This document shows, piece after piece, positions 37,650 through 46,409 of a DNA stretch of 57,723 bases. The stretch is from Cryobacterium sp. Y50 (GTDB taxonomy: Bacteria; Actinomycetota; Actinomycetes; Actinomycetales; Microbacteriaceae): the NCBI RefSeq assembly GCF_002929805.1, contig NZ_PJJM01000094.1:56248-113970 (forward strand), in the 5' to 3' direction. The translations under genes were made by a program, and so were the position numbers. Under the pieces are notes generated by a model. That model was not told the origin of the DNA. It saw only the letters and a list, made by a program, of their open reading frames with translations, and made no database searches. Every line of letters begins with the position of its first letter. The first letter of the stretch is position 1.

Positions 37650-38834
37650 GTGTCCAGTCAGAATCAGGCAACAACACAGACCACGAACCAGCACACTGAC
37701 CCACCCGTAAGTACCGCATTTCGCGGCGCTTCACGTGCCCAGGGCTACATCGAAGCGGATGCCCCCACCCCCGAACGTCCGGTCGCCCCGCTTCCGGAAC
37801 GCCAAGCCGTCGACGAGAGTGTTGCACCGTCCACCGCGACGCCGCAGCGGCCGGCAGGAAACCCGTCGGAGCCGGCTCTGGCCGACCTGTTTGGCGGTTC
37901 CGATCACGACCTCGGACTGCTCTCCACCGCACCGCAGGCGCAGGGCGCGCAGCGCGGCCTGCGCGGCATGCTCTCCCGCCTCGGGTTCTCGATGACGCCG
38001 GGGCCGACAGAGCTGGCCGAGCGCGAACAGACCGAAGCGTTGCGCCGCGATGAGGAAACGATCCGGCAGGCAACATGGACTCGCGCGGTGAGCGTGTTGG
38101 TCGCCAACCAGAAGGGCGGCGTCGGGAAAACGCCGTCGGCGATCATCGCCGGCGGAGTCCTCGCCGCCGCGCGCGGAGGATCAGTCTGCATCCTCGAGGT
38201 ATCCGACGACCCCGGCGCACTGTCGTTCCGCGCGGAAGGGAACCCGGCCCGCGGCATGGGCGAACTCGTCCGCGACGTCGACACCATCACTAGCGCCGGG
38301 CAACTCGCCGGCTACACAGCCCCGCAAACCTCCTTTGCGTCCGTGATCGGTACCGTCCGTCGCCGGCCGCGCCTCACCCATGAGGATGTGATGGCCGTCG
38401 CGGCGGTCGTCGACCAGTACTACGGCATCCGCATTATGGACAGCGGCAACCAGCCCTCCTCCTCAGCGTTCCAGGGCGCCGTCGATACCGCCGATGCGTT
38501 GGTGATTCCGGTGTTCAACGCCGGGGACGCGGTGTTGGAGGCGGTTGCGCTGCTCGATGTACTGCGGTCGGCCGGCGGCAAGGCGGCGAGCTTGGCCGAC
38601 CACGCCACGATCCTGCGGCTGACCGACGGCCGACCGGAGAACCGGCAGGTCGTCGACCGCGTCGACCAGATCATCGCCGACGCTGGCGTCGAGCAGGTGT
38701 TCACCATCCCGTATGACCCGCACATTGCCGAGCGCGGGCAGATCACCCTCGATCACCTCGCTCCACAGACGCGGCGGGCGTTCGCCGCAGCGGCCGCGGG
38801 CGTCGTGCGCACCCTGCAAGCCACCGTCCGATAG
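37650..38834 (+). CDS. ParA/MinD-like ATPase
   Basis: GTG at 37650 (RBS GAGAGGGA) is preferred over an upstream ATG at 37608. The 394-residue protein begins with about 160 low-complexity Pro/Ala/Glu residues, then a deviant Walker A NQKGGVGKTPSA near residue 159, DxxGN-like IMDSGNQPSS and VIPVFNAGDAV. It belongs to the ParA/MinD group. On the element it may partition, localise the transfer apparatus or coordinate with VirB2-like pilin. No ParB-like gene is adjacent. Confidence 0.8.
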   Translation: MSSQNQATTQTTNQHTDPPVSTAFRGASRAQGYIEADAPTPERPVAPLPERQAVDESVAPSTATPQRPAGNPSEPALADLFGGSDHDLGLLSTAPQAQGAQRGLRGMLSRLGFSMTPGPTELAEREQTEALRRDEETIRQATWTRAVSVLVANQKGGVGKTPSAIIAGGVLAAARGGSVCILEVSDDPGALSFRAEGNPARGMGELVRDVDTITSAGQLAGYTAPQTSFASVIGTVRRRPRLTHEDVMAVAAVVDQYYGIRIMDSGNQPSSSAFQGAVDTADALVIPVFNAGDAVLEAVALLDVLRSAGGKAASLADHATILRLTDGRPENRQVVDRVDQIIADAGVEQVFTIPYDPHIAERGQITLDHLAPQTRRAFAAAAAGVVRTLQATVR

Positions 38835-38853
38835 CCGCGAAAGGCGAACCGTC

Positions 38854-39183
38854 ATGCTCACAGAACCCCTGCAGACCCTCGTGGGCACCGTGGTGCGCAC
38901 AATCGACAACCCGCTCGACGGCATCCTGCCGGACTTCACCATCTTCGGGGCGGAATTCACCCTGCTCTGGCAGAAGCTCCTCGCCGGGGTATGGGGGATC
39001 GGCATCATCCTGGCGATCGTGTTCCTAATCATCGGCATCATCAAAATGGCCAGCGCCTCCAGCGGTGGCAACCCCAACGAATACAAAACCGCCCGCAACC
39101 AAGCCATGTGGGCCGGGATCTCCCTCGGGGTGCTCGCCGCCCTCGCCGTGATCGTCGGCGCCATCCTCGCCGTCTTCGGATAG
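38854..39183 (+). CDS. VirB2-like small membrane protein (pilin or channel)
   Basis: ATG at 38854 gives 109 residues. The hydrophobic segments (about 45-68 and 87-108) flank a short polar loop SASSGGNPNEYKTARNQAM. Two membrane helices separated by a small loop fit VirB2/TrbC-type pilins or Gram-positive channel subunits. Length and position before VirB8- and VirB6-like genes support this, but sequence identity is not testable by eye. Confidence 0.6.
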   Translation: MLTEPLQTLVGTVVRTIDNPLDGILPDFTIFGAEFTLLWQKLLAGVWGIGIILAIVFLIIGIIKMASASSGGNPNEYKTARNQAMWAGISLGVLAALAVIVGAILAVFG

Positions 39184-39191
39184 GAGCACTC

Positions 39192-39887
39192 GTGCACGCG
39201 ACCGCACCACCCACCCGCCGCACCTGGCCCGTGATCGTCGGCGCCGCCATCCTCATCGGCGCACTCATCATCGCTGGCGCCGTCTACTTCGGCAGCCAAG
39301 CCGACACCGCCGCACCTACTGCCGAGCCGACAATGCCGATAGCGAGCAGCACGCCGTCGCCGAGCACTGCACCGGTCGAAACGGAGCCGACCGGATGCCT
39401 CGGCGGCGAAACACGAGACGCAGCCATGGTCCTCGCCGCCCAGAAAGCCGCGTCGCACACGAGCAGCGGGGCCGTCGAGTACGCCGCCGCCTTCGTACGG
39501 TGGCTACACCAGTACCCCTACCCGTCGTCAGACGATGCAGACTCTGTCGCGGCAAGCGCTCTCGCCACTGATGTTCCGACGAAGGATTTGCGAGAGTTTT
39601 TCGCGAACAATCCGAACGTCTCAGGCGGGCTCGTGCCGGACGCGACGGAATACTACCTGTCGACCATTCCTGGTGTGTGGCACATCGAATCGGCGTCGAA
39701 CGACGAAGTCGTCGCCACGATCGGTACGGGGCTCGTCATACAAGGGGCCATGAGCCCAACGTTAAAAGGATCGATTACCGTGACCGCCCGGTGGGAAAAC
39801 GGCGCGTGGAAATTTGCGAAGTCTGAAGGGACACGCACGACGGAGGACTTGTTTTCGATCGGTGAACCCTTCACGAGCGGGTGCTGA
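39192..39887 (+). CDS. VirB8/TcpC-like membrane-anchored protein
   Basis: GTG at 39192; 231 residues. One membrane helix (about 12-32), then a Ser/Thr/Pro/Glu linker and an extracytoplasmic domain (about 75-231) with helices followed by beta strands (GTGLVIQGAMSPTLKGSITVTARWENGAWKFAKSEG), the NTF2-like pattern of VirB8/TcpC proteins. It lies between VirB2- and VirB6-like genes, as expected for a channel scaffold. Confidence 0.6.
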   Translation: MHATAPPTRRTWPVIVGAAILIGALIIAGAVYFGSQADTAAPTAEPTMPIASSTPSPSTAPVETEPTGCLGGETRDAAMVLAAQKAASHTSSGAVEYAAAFVRWLHQYPYPSSDDADSVAASALATDVPTKDLREFFANNPNVSGGLVPDATEYYLSTIPGVWHIESASNDEVVATIGTGLVIQGAMSPTLKGSITVTARWENGAWKFAKSEGTRTTEDLFSIGEPFTSGC

Positions 39888-39889
39888 CG

Positions 39890-41149
39890 ATGCTAGGCAT
39901 GGCGACCACGCCCGGCGATGACCCAGGATTTTTCGGAGATCTCGTGGGCGGCATAGGTAATGCCATCAACGGTGCCGCCGGAGTGGTGTCTTACTGGTCG
40001 GACCCGTGGGGAAACACATTCAAGATGCTCCGCGACACGGCGCAGGGGATGAGCCGTGACATCATGCCGGCGCTGACCAGTGCAACGCTGCCGGATTTGA
40101 CGGCGGACTGGTTCATCAGCGCCTACAAGATTAGCTTTGCTACGGCGATCTTCGTCGCCGTACTGCTGCTGATCCCGCAAGCTGTACGAACGGCGCGCGG
40201 CGCCCAGGCCGGCCGCGATCTGGTCGAGTCCGTCGGACTGTACTTTGGAACGTTCCTTCTCGGGGCCATGTTCGGCCCAATGTTCGGGATCATGCTGATC
40301 AACTTCTTTCACTCCCTCACGGACGTCTTCGTCGCGGCCGGCCTGACCGGCACAGCGAATACCGTCACCGGGCAGTTCACCACCATGATTGAGCAGGCCG
40401 ACCCAGTCGGCATCACCGGCGGAATCGTCATGGGCGTCATCCTGATGATCTGCATGATCCTCGCCCTCTTCCTGGTGCTGCTCATGTTGCTCGTTCAGCT
40501 GGTGACCCTCTACTTCACCGGCGTGTTGCTTCCGCTTGGGTTGGTGTGGATCATCGACAAAAACAAGCGCTCCTTCGGCTTGAAGATCGCCGCGTTGTGG
40601 ATAGGGATTCTCGCAGCCCACCCGCTGCTGTTCTTGCTGCTGGGTTTAGCCTTTTCGATGACGGCGAACCAGATCAGCGCGTTCGGCAACAACTTCGGCC
40701 TGCAATCGATGGTGTCCCTGATGGTCGCGATCATCGGGCTGCTGATGGCCGCGCTCTCGCCATTGCTGCTGATGAAGTTCGCCCCGATCATTCCGATGGC
40801 CTTCGGCGGCACCACCGGTCCATCCGTGGACGTCGGGAAACACATCGGGGCGCAGAACATGACCGAAGCCACCGAACGCTACGGCCAACCCTCCAGCCAG
40901 GATCGGACCTCCTCGACGACGACGAAAGAGTCCACGGACTCCACGACCGAGCGCGTCTCAGAGTCCTCGACAGCTCCGGGGACGGCGCGCCGATCGGCGC
41001 CGGCCGGGCAGCGACGGCCACCGCGGGAGCGGCCGGGGCAAGTGCGGCCGCTGGCGGAGCGGCTACCGCGGCTGAGACCGGGCTCGCCGCCGCCGGGACG
41101 GCGGAATCAGCGACCGGCGCGGGCGCGGTCGTCGGCGTCCCGACGCTGA
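39890..41149 (+). CDS. VirB6/TrbL-like polytopic membrane protein (3' part frameshifted)
   Basis: ATG at 39890 overlaps the preceding gene's end. The protein has five or more hydrophobic segments (about residues 80-100, 120-145, 180-215, 240-265 and 280-310). The reading stays clear to about residue 360; after STTTKESTDSTTERVSESSTAPG it changes into a run of Arg/Pro and ends at 41149. In the next frame, Ala-rich helix-like residues continue to 41286, where they overlap the following start. One missing G in GGGG (40978-40981) would join them; see finding. Confidence 0.6.
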   Translation: MLGMATTPGDDPGFFGDLVGGIGNAINGAAGVVSYWSDPWGNTFKMLRDTAQGMSRDIMPALTSATLPDLTADWFISAYKISFATAIFVAVLLLIPQAVRTARGAQAGRDLVESVGLYFGTFLLGAMFGPMFGIMLINFFHSLTDVFVAAGLTGTANTVTGQFTTMIEQADPVGITGGIVMGVILMICMILALFLVLLMLLVQLVTLYFTGVLLPLGLVWIIDKNKRSFGLKIAALWIGILAAHPLLFLLLGLAFSMTANQISAFGNNFGLQSMVSLMVAIIGLLMAALSPLLLMKFAPIIPMAFGGTTGPSVDVGKHIGAQNMTEATERYGQPSSQDRTSSTTTKESTDSTTERVSESSTAPGTARRSAPAGQRRPPRERPGQVRPLAERLPRLRPGSPPPGRRNQRPARARSSASRR

Positions 41150-41286
41150 TCGCGGCGGCGGGGATCGCGGCGGCGCACAAGAGCGTCGAGGCCGTCGGCA
41201 AAGGCATGGACATGGTCCAGACCGCCGGAGAGCAGGCGACGGAGTCGATGGATGACACCCCGACCCTGGGAGGAGATCACACATGA
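40982..41286 (+). other. Displaced C-terminal coding part of the VirB6-like gene
   Basis: In this frame the sequence reads [44 protein letters not shown]...ATESMDDTPTLGGDHT, an Ala/Gly-rich helical tail ending at 41286. The stop overlaps the next start (ATGATGA) as neighbours here do. It probably belongs to the VirB6-like gene. Confidence 0.6.
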
Positions 41287-42953
41287 TGACGGACCTGCGA
41301 AACCGCACGGTTATTCGCTATTTGGGTGGGGAGAGCGGGCACCGCTCCTTCTTCGGCGGCACGCACTCCCGCGCTCGGATCATCTTCCTGGCCTGCTCGC
41401 TCGTGTTCGGGATGGTGTTCACCCCACTGATCGGCTGGCCCGCACTCGCAGCGGCAGCAGTCAGTTGCGGGGTGACGTTCCTCGTCACAGCGAAAACACA
41501 CCGCGGGTCAATCGTCGACCGGCGGCGTAAACGAGCCCGCTGGAAGAAACGCACCTGGGCGGGCACGACCAGGTTTGAGCCCTACGAAGTCGGCGCGTGG
41601 GACCAGCTCCAGCAAGCCCTCACCGACGCCCGTGCAGCGAAAGGCCCGGCAGCCCGGGAGGCGGCTGCGGAGGCGGGCCGGGCCGTGGTGGCGATGCGGG
41701 CGAACCCGGACGGGTCGGACAGACTCGGCTGGCTGCAATACGGCAGGGGCGAGCCCGGCATTGCCTGGCATGCCCCGGTCGGGGAGCAAAGCTACCTGTC
41801 GGTGGCCTTCACTGTCAGCGGTCAGCTGCGCGGGATTGAATCGGCCAGCGTCATGGCGCGCGCCGCCCATGGCTGGGGAGCGTTCCTCGCTGCCTGCGCC
41901 GTCCCCTCCGTCCTCGTTCAGGACGTGCAGATCACTACCCGGGTGCTGCCGGCCGATACTGCGTTGCAGGAATTCTGGGTGCTCAACAACCTCGACCCGG
42001 CGGCGCCGGTCGATGCGGTCGCCTCCTACGAGGAGGTGTTGCGGCTGACCGGGAACGACGCGATGGTGCAACGCCACTTCGTCACCGTCAACTGGCCCCT
42101 CACACCGTCATTTTTTGACGCCGCTGCCAAGTATGGCGACGGCCGAGACGGATGGCGGGCGTTGATGCGGCAGGAGATAGCCTCCACCAAACGTGGTTTG
42201 ACGGAGTCGAAGATCGGCCGAGTGGAGGTGCTGACGGCGCGGCAGGTGGCGGCGGTGGTGCGTCATCAGCAAAACCCGTCCCGGCCGATCGACTTCGTCG
42301 CTGATGTGCACCCGAACCGGGTCGGCGAACCCGCGGAGGAAGAGTTCTCCGCGCACATCGTCGACAGCATCGACCCGCTCACCGGGCTGCCGGTGCGGTG
42401 GTGGCATCGCACCGCCGCGATCCGCGCCGAAGCGCTCGCGACCGCCGCTCGCACTCAGCTGTGGGTGTTGGATCTGCTCATCGGAAAGGACATCCAGTTC
42501 ATCCGCTCGGTCAGCTTTCACCTTCACCTGGTGCCGGCGTCGGAGGCGAAAGTCGCCGCCCGGCAAGACCTGGTCCGCGACACCGCCGAAGCCCTCTCCC
42601 GCAGGGAGGCCGGGCAGCTCGACACGGACGACACCGACGTGCACATGACGGCCGCCCGCCGTCGCCGGCAAGACCTCGTGTCCGGGTCGCAGCACCACGG
42701 TGCTCTCTGGATCGGCTTCGTGACAATCTCCGTCCGCTCCCGGGAAGAGCTGGCGCGGGCGTCGCGGCAGCTCGAGGAGACCTGCTCCACCGGCCTCGGC
42801 ATTGAAAGCCTGGACTGGCTCGACTCGTATCAGGCCGCGGCATCGGGCACGACGTGGCCGATTGGCCGCGGCCTGGTCGCGTCCGCGCCGTCGTTCTCCG
42901 CCCGCGTCTACAGCCGCCTGGCCGGCAAATCCGACAAGGAAGCCCTCACATGA
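41283..42953 (+). CDS. SCO6880/PrgI-like protein (VirB4 N-terminal-like part)
   Basis: The 556-residue protein has a short N-terminus, two membrane helices (about 30-65), a charged coiled segment RRRKRARWKKRTW, and a large soluble region. This resembles PrgI-type or SCO6880-type actinobacterial secretion proteins, which act with the next gene as one VirB4-like unit, the soluble region matching the VirB4 N-terminal half and the next gene the ATPase half. No Walker motif is seen here. Starts 4 bp inside the displaced VirB6-like tail and ends overlapping the next gene. Confidence 0.65.
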   Translation: MMTDLRNRTVIRYLGGESGHRSFFGGTHSRARIIFLACSLVFGMVFTPLIGWPALAAAAVSCGVTFLVTAKTHRGSIVDRRRKRARWKKRTWAGTTRFEPYEVGAWDQLQQALTDARAAKGPAAREAAAEAGRAVVAMRANPDGSDRLGWLQYGRGEPGIAWHAPVGEQSYLSVAFTVSGQLRGIESASVMARAAHGWGAFLAACAVPSVLVQDVQITTRVLPADTALQEFWVLNNLDPAAPVDAVASYEEVLRLTGNDAMVQRHFVTVNWPLTPSFFDAAAKYGDGRDGWRALMRQEIASTKRGLTESKIGRVEVLTARQVAAVVRHQQNPSRPIDFVADVHPNRVGEPAEEEFSAHIVDSIDPLTGLPVRWWHRTAAIRAEALATAARTQLWVLDLLIGKDIQFIRSVSFHLHLVPASEAKVAARQDLVRDTAEALSRREAGQLDTDDTDVHMTAARRRRQDLVSGSQHHGALWIGFVTISVRSREELARASRQLEETCSTGLGIESLDWLDSYQAAASGTTWPIGRGLVASAPSFSARVYSRLAGKSDKEALT

Positions 42954-44422
42954 CCACACCCGACCCCCTCAGCTCGCGCTCAAGGTTGTGGGCACTGCCC
43001 GTGCTGCGCCGCTTCGCGCCGCCCGTCGAGGTGCCCGCCGACGAAGCCGGCGGGCTCGACGCAGCCGGTAGTCGGGCTGCAGTGGAGATTGTGCCGTGGG
43101 CGCTGCCGGGCACGCCGCTGCGCACGCAAGCTGCGGCGGCGCGCCGCGGCTTCTATGCGCCCGCCCTGGCCGGTGCGCCGACGACGACGCGGCAGGCCGA
43201 GATCCTGAACACCGCGCTAATCGGCCCGCCGACCGGCACCCGCGGTGTCGTCAACGGGCGGGACGTGTTGTCGCGGACGACGATCTCCCACGACCCCGTC
43301 ACCGCCTACAACTCCGAGCCGCGGGAGGTGTCGAGTCCGAACGTGATCGTGATGGGCGACGTCGGCGCCGGGAAGAGCTCGCACACAAAGTGCAATTACG
43401 TTGTCCGCCCGCTTCTGCTGCAGGGGCGGCGTGGGGTGGTGTTTGACAAGAAGGATCAGAATGGGGAGGGCGAGTACTCCAACGTGGTGCGGCATTATGG
43501 CTTTGAACCGATCCGGTTCACCACCGACGGCACCGGCACCACCCTAAACTTGCTCGATCCGATGATCGCCCGCGGCACCGGAGTCAAAGGGCAGACACGA
43601 CTGCTGAACATCGTCACCCGAATCGCTCGCGGCGATCAGCCCCTCAGCGAATGGGAAGAAGAAGCCCTCCGCGCGGCGCTGCGCCGCACCGTCGGCCAAA
43701 CCCACGGGCGGGCGCCGGTGCTCGCCGACGTGCTGCCGAACCTCGGCCTCGTCGTCGACGATGACGACTACCGCACCCTGTCGGTCACCGCCCGCGACGA
43801 CCTGCACAAGGCAGGCCTGTCCGTGAAGTGGACTTTGAACGGGCTGCTCGATGAATACGCCGGCCTCCTCGACGGAGAAACATCTGCAGCGGTGGACCTC
43901 AGTGGCAAGCTCACCTCGTTTGATATTTCGCAGCTGCCCGATGACGGCCCGGCGGTGCCGGTGGTGATGGCGATTGGAAACATGTGGATGCTGGGCCGGC
44001 TGCGCAGCGAACGAGACTCCGCGACCACCGTTGTTTATGAGGAGGGCTGGCACATGATCGGCGGGCCGTCAGCGCAGCTGATCAAAGCCAACCAAAAACT
44101 CTCCCGCGGCCTGGGCATCTCGAACGTGTTCGTCATGCACAAAGGCACCGACATCCCCAAGGACTCACCCGGCATGGCCATCATCCAGGAAGCCCAAACC
44201 GTCATCGTCTACCGGCAGTCCCGCCCCGAAGACGCCCTCTGGTGCCAGCAAACGTTCGGGTTCGCTCCGGAGACGGCACGAACCATCGAGACGCTGGCGG
44301 ATGGGCATTACATTTTCAAGTTCGGGTCGCACCCGGAAGCGCACGTGGAGCACATCCGCTCCGAGTGGGAGCGGCAGCTGACCAACACCGACGAGGGCCT
44401 ATCCGTCGGCACCATCTTCTAA
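42950..44422 (+). CDS. VirB4-like ATPase
   Basis: ATG at 42950; 490 residues. Walker A GDVGAGKSSHTKCNYV near residue 137, Walker B-like TTVVYEEGWHMI near residue 357, and ILNTALIGPPTGTRGVVNGRDVL upstream match the C-terminal ATPase half of VirB4/TrbE. It powers substrate transfer and channel assembly. Coupled to the SCO6880-like gene by a 4-bp overlap; the pair together looks like one VirB4 split into two chains. Confidence 0.8.
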   Translation: MTTPDPLSSRSRLWALPVLRRFAPPVEVPADEAGGLDAAGSRAAVEIVPWALPGTPLRTQAAAARRGFYAPALAGAPTTTRQAEILNTALIGPPTGTRGVVNGRDVLSRTTISHDPVTAYNSEPREVSSPNVIVMGDVGAGKSSHTKCNYVVRPLLLQGRRGVVFDKKDQNGEGEYSNVVRHYGFEPIRFTTDGTGTTLNLLDPMIARGTGVKGQTRLLNIVTRIARGDQPLSEWEEEALRAALRRTVGQTHGRAPVLADVLPNLGLVVDDDDYRTLSVTARDDLHKAGLSVKWTLNGLLDEYAGLLDGETSAAVDLSGKLTSFDISQLPDDGPAVPVVMAIGNMWMLGRLRSERDSATTVVYEEGWHMIGGPSAQLIKANQKLSRGLGISNVFVMHKGTDIPKDSPGMAIIQEAQTVIVYRQSRPEDALWCQQTFGFAPETARTIETLADGHYIFKFGSHPEAHVEHIRSEWERQLTNTDEGLSVGTIF

Positions 44423-44426
44423 CATC

Positions 44427-45491
44427 ATGGGCCTGGTCAAACTGCTCGCCGCCAGCCTCACCGGCCTGCTCCTGACCGTCGGCAGCACCGTCGCCCTCTC
44501 CTCCGGCACCGGCACCACCTGTGGCCTGGCCATGGTCAGCCGAGCGGACGCCGCCGAGCACCCGGCTGTCGCCGGGTATAGCGGCGACCAGCTCGCCAAC
44601 GCCGCCGACATCATCAACGCCGGCGCCCAACTCGGACTCAGTGTGCAGGCTCAATCGCTCGGGGTGATGACGGCGATTGGGGAGTCGAGCCTGGTTAACC
44701 TCGACCACGGCGACACCGCCGGCCCCGACAGTCGTGGCCTGTTCCAACAACGGGCCACCTGGGGATCCCTCGCGGAGCGGATGGACCCCGCCACCGCGGC
44801 ACGGCTGTTCTTCCAACGCCTAGTGGCGCTATCAGGGTGGGAGACAATGACGCCGTCGACGGCAGCATCCGCTGTGCAGATCAACGCCGACCCGAAACAC
44901 TACGCACCGTTCTTCGCGCCGGCGACCGACGTCGTCACCGCGCTGACCGCCAGCGCCGGCGGGACGTGTGGTGTCGGTGGAAGGAATGCGGTCGGGCTGG
45001 CTCAGCAGCTCGTCACCGCCGCCGACAACGGGCAGCTGCGCGGCCTGGTCCCGGACCATCTGAAGGAGATCCGGTGGATCGCCACCGGGCAGACCGTCCC
45101 GGACTGCGGGATCGACACCCGCATCCTGCAGGTGATGGTCCTGGCCGTCAACCAGTTCCACCAGGTCGGCGTCAGCGACATCAACCGCAAATGCACCGGG
45201 CAACTCCTCGGCGCCGGCACCCAATCGTCACACTGGATCAACGGCGGAGACGGAGCCGTCGACTTCTACTCCCTCGGCGGACGCAGCCTCACCGGCGCCG
45301 ACGGCCAGTCCCTACGCCTAATCGGACTGCTCGACCCGGTCATGCCCACCGGGGCGCGGATCGGGCAGGCAGACTGCCGGCGGGAGGCCGGCATCAGCCT
45401 GGCGCTGGTGCACTTCACCCAGTTCAACGACACCTGCAATCACCTGCACCTCGACGTCGCGTTCACCGACGATCCGATGACCGTTGGATAA
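44427..45491 (+). CDS. VirB1-like peptidoglycan hydrolase with second C-terminal domain
   Basis: The 354-residue protein has a signal peptide (about residues 1-30) and an SLT-like lysozyme domain (about 45-165): GVMTAIGESSLVNLDHGDTAGPDSRGLFQQRATWG, where the Glu and the SRGLFQQR motif match. A second domain (about 230-350) carries HWINGGDGAVDFYS and NHLHLDV, reminiscent of peptidase M15/VanY metal-binding residues. It would make gaps in the wall for the channel. Starts 5 bp after the VirB4-like gene. Confidence 0.75.
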   Translation: MGLVKLLAASLTGLLLTVGSTVALSSGTGTTCGLAMVSRADAAEHPAVAGYSGDQLANAADIINAGAQLGLSVQAQSLGVMTAIGESSLVNLDHGDTAGPDSRGLFQQRATWGSLAERMDPATAARLFFQRLVALSGWETMTPSTAASAVQINADPKHYAPFFAPATDVVTALTASAGGTCGVGGRNAVGLAQQLVTAADNGQLRGLVPDHLKEIRWIATGQTVPDCGIDTRILQVMVLAVNQFHQVGVSDINRKCTGQLLGAGTQSSHWINGGDGAVDFYSLGGRSLTGADGQSLRLIGLLDPVMPTGARIGQADCRREAGISLALVHFTQFNDTCNHLHLDVAFTDDPMTVG

Positions 45492-45747
45492 CCGCGCAGC
45501 CCCACCCACGTCAAGGGCGGTATCTGTTCGTTCAAGGAGCATGCTGGCCCGGGCGGGCGCTGACCAACGTGCGCACGAGGTGCCGACCGGTGGGACAACT
45601 GGGCTCGGCGTTCCCTCCGGTCGCTTATTTCCTCACCCACTGGCCCCACCAATCGGTCCCGCACTTATGGTCACTTCCTCCCGGGCACAGCGAACCTCCG
45701 CTACCGAACAGCACCACCCCCAAGGCGTGAGTGAAAGGAGCCCCGCG

Positions 45748-45990
45748 ATGAACGAAACAGTCGGCGTCATCGTCTACACGAAACCGAACTGCCAGCCCTG
45801 CCGGATGACCAAACTCGCCCTCGACAAGCAGGGCATCAACTACACCGACGTCGACCTCACCGAAACACCCGCAGCCCTCACCTACGTGCAAGACGAACTC
45901 GGCTACAGCAGCGCTCCCATCGTCGTCATTGACGACCACAACCATTGGGCCGGCTTCCGCCCCGACCTCATCGCCAAAATCGGCCACTAG
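45748..45990 (+). CDS. Glutaredoxin/NrdH-like redoxin
   Basis: ATG at 45748 (AAAGGAG upstream) gives an 80-residue redoxin: VIVYTKPNCQPCRMTKLALDKQGINYTDVDLTE, with the redox pair CQPC and the cis-Pro in SSAPIVVI, plus the typical end WAGFRPDLI. NrdH-type proteins donate electrons to ribonucleotide reductase. On the element it may supply reducing power for nucleotide synthesis after transfer. A hypothetical longer in-frame start upstream lacks support. Confidence 0.85.
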   Translation: MNETVGVIVYTKPNCQPCRMTKLALDKQGINYTDVDLTETPAALTYVQDELGYSSAPIVVIDDHNHWAGFRPDLIAKIGH

Positions 45991-46244
45991 CCACCGGGCC
46001 GATCGATGAGGCCCCGGCAGCAGGGCCACCTGTCTGGCAGGGAAGCAGGAGCGGGGCGTGGAGCGGCCAGCGCGGTTAGCGCCGCTCGGCGCGGACGCTC
46101 GTAAACCGCGGCGTGCTCAACCCCGTGAATCGGTGGCCGCACTTCGGAGACCCTGCCTAACACGAGACGCAACCCCGGGGGCACCCAGGGGAGACCCTGC
46201 GGGTCCTGGACCGCTGCGCGGACGTCCTTTTCGTTCTTTTGTCT
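45991..46244. other. Gap between the redoxin gene and leader element C
   Basis: About 250 GC-rich bases with no recognisable gene or repeat. Confidence 0.4.
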
Positions 46245-46395
46245 GTCTGGCCGGTCATCGTAGTTCGCTTCCGTGCCTACGTGCCCACCTGCTCGGGCGC
46301 GGTCGCACGCTCCCTTATTTCCCCCGACCAGCCGTGCACTTCGGCACTCCCGCTCTCTATCGATTCTCTTGCCAGCCAGGCAAAAAAAATCAGTT
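46245..46395 (+). promoter_or_regulatory. Structured leader element, copy C
   Basis: Aligns with copies A and B: the start TCTGGCCGGTCATCGTAG, loop GCGCGGTCGCACGCTCCCTTATTTC and 3' box CTCCCGCTCTCTATCGATTC. The main stem differs in sequence (CTGCTCGGG at 46289-46297 with CCCGACCAG at 46323-46331, 8 of 9) but keeps pairing, with an extra GTGC/GCAC outer pair. The 3' hairpin is TTGCC/GGCAA. It ends about 15-30 bp before the next ATG. Confidence 0.72.
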
Positions 46396-46409
46396 GAGCG
46401 GAGAGAATC

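Noticed and set aside
45484..45747. Longer N-terminal start for the redoxin at 45484
   Set aside because: The extra residues are low-complexity and overlap the VirB1-like end; the ATG at 45748 has a clear AAAGGAG.
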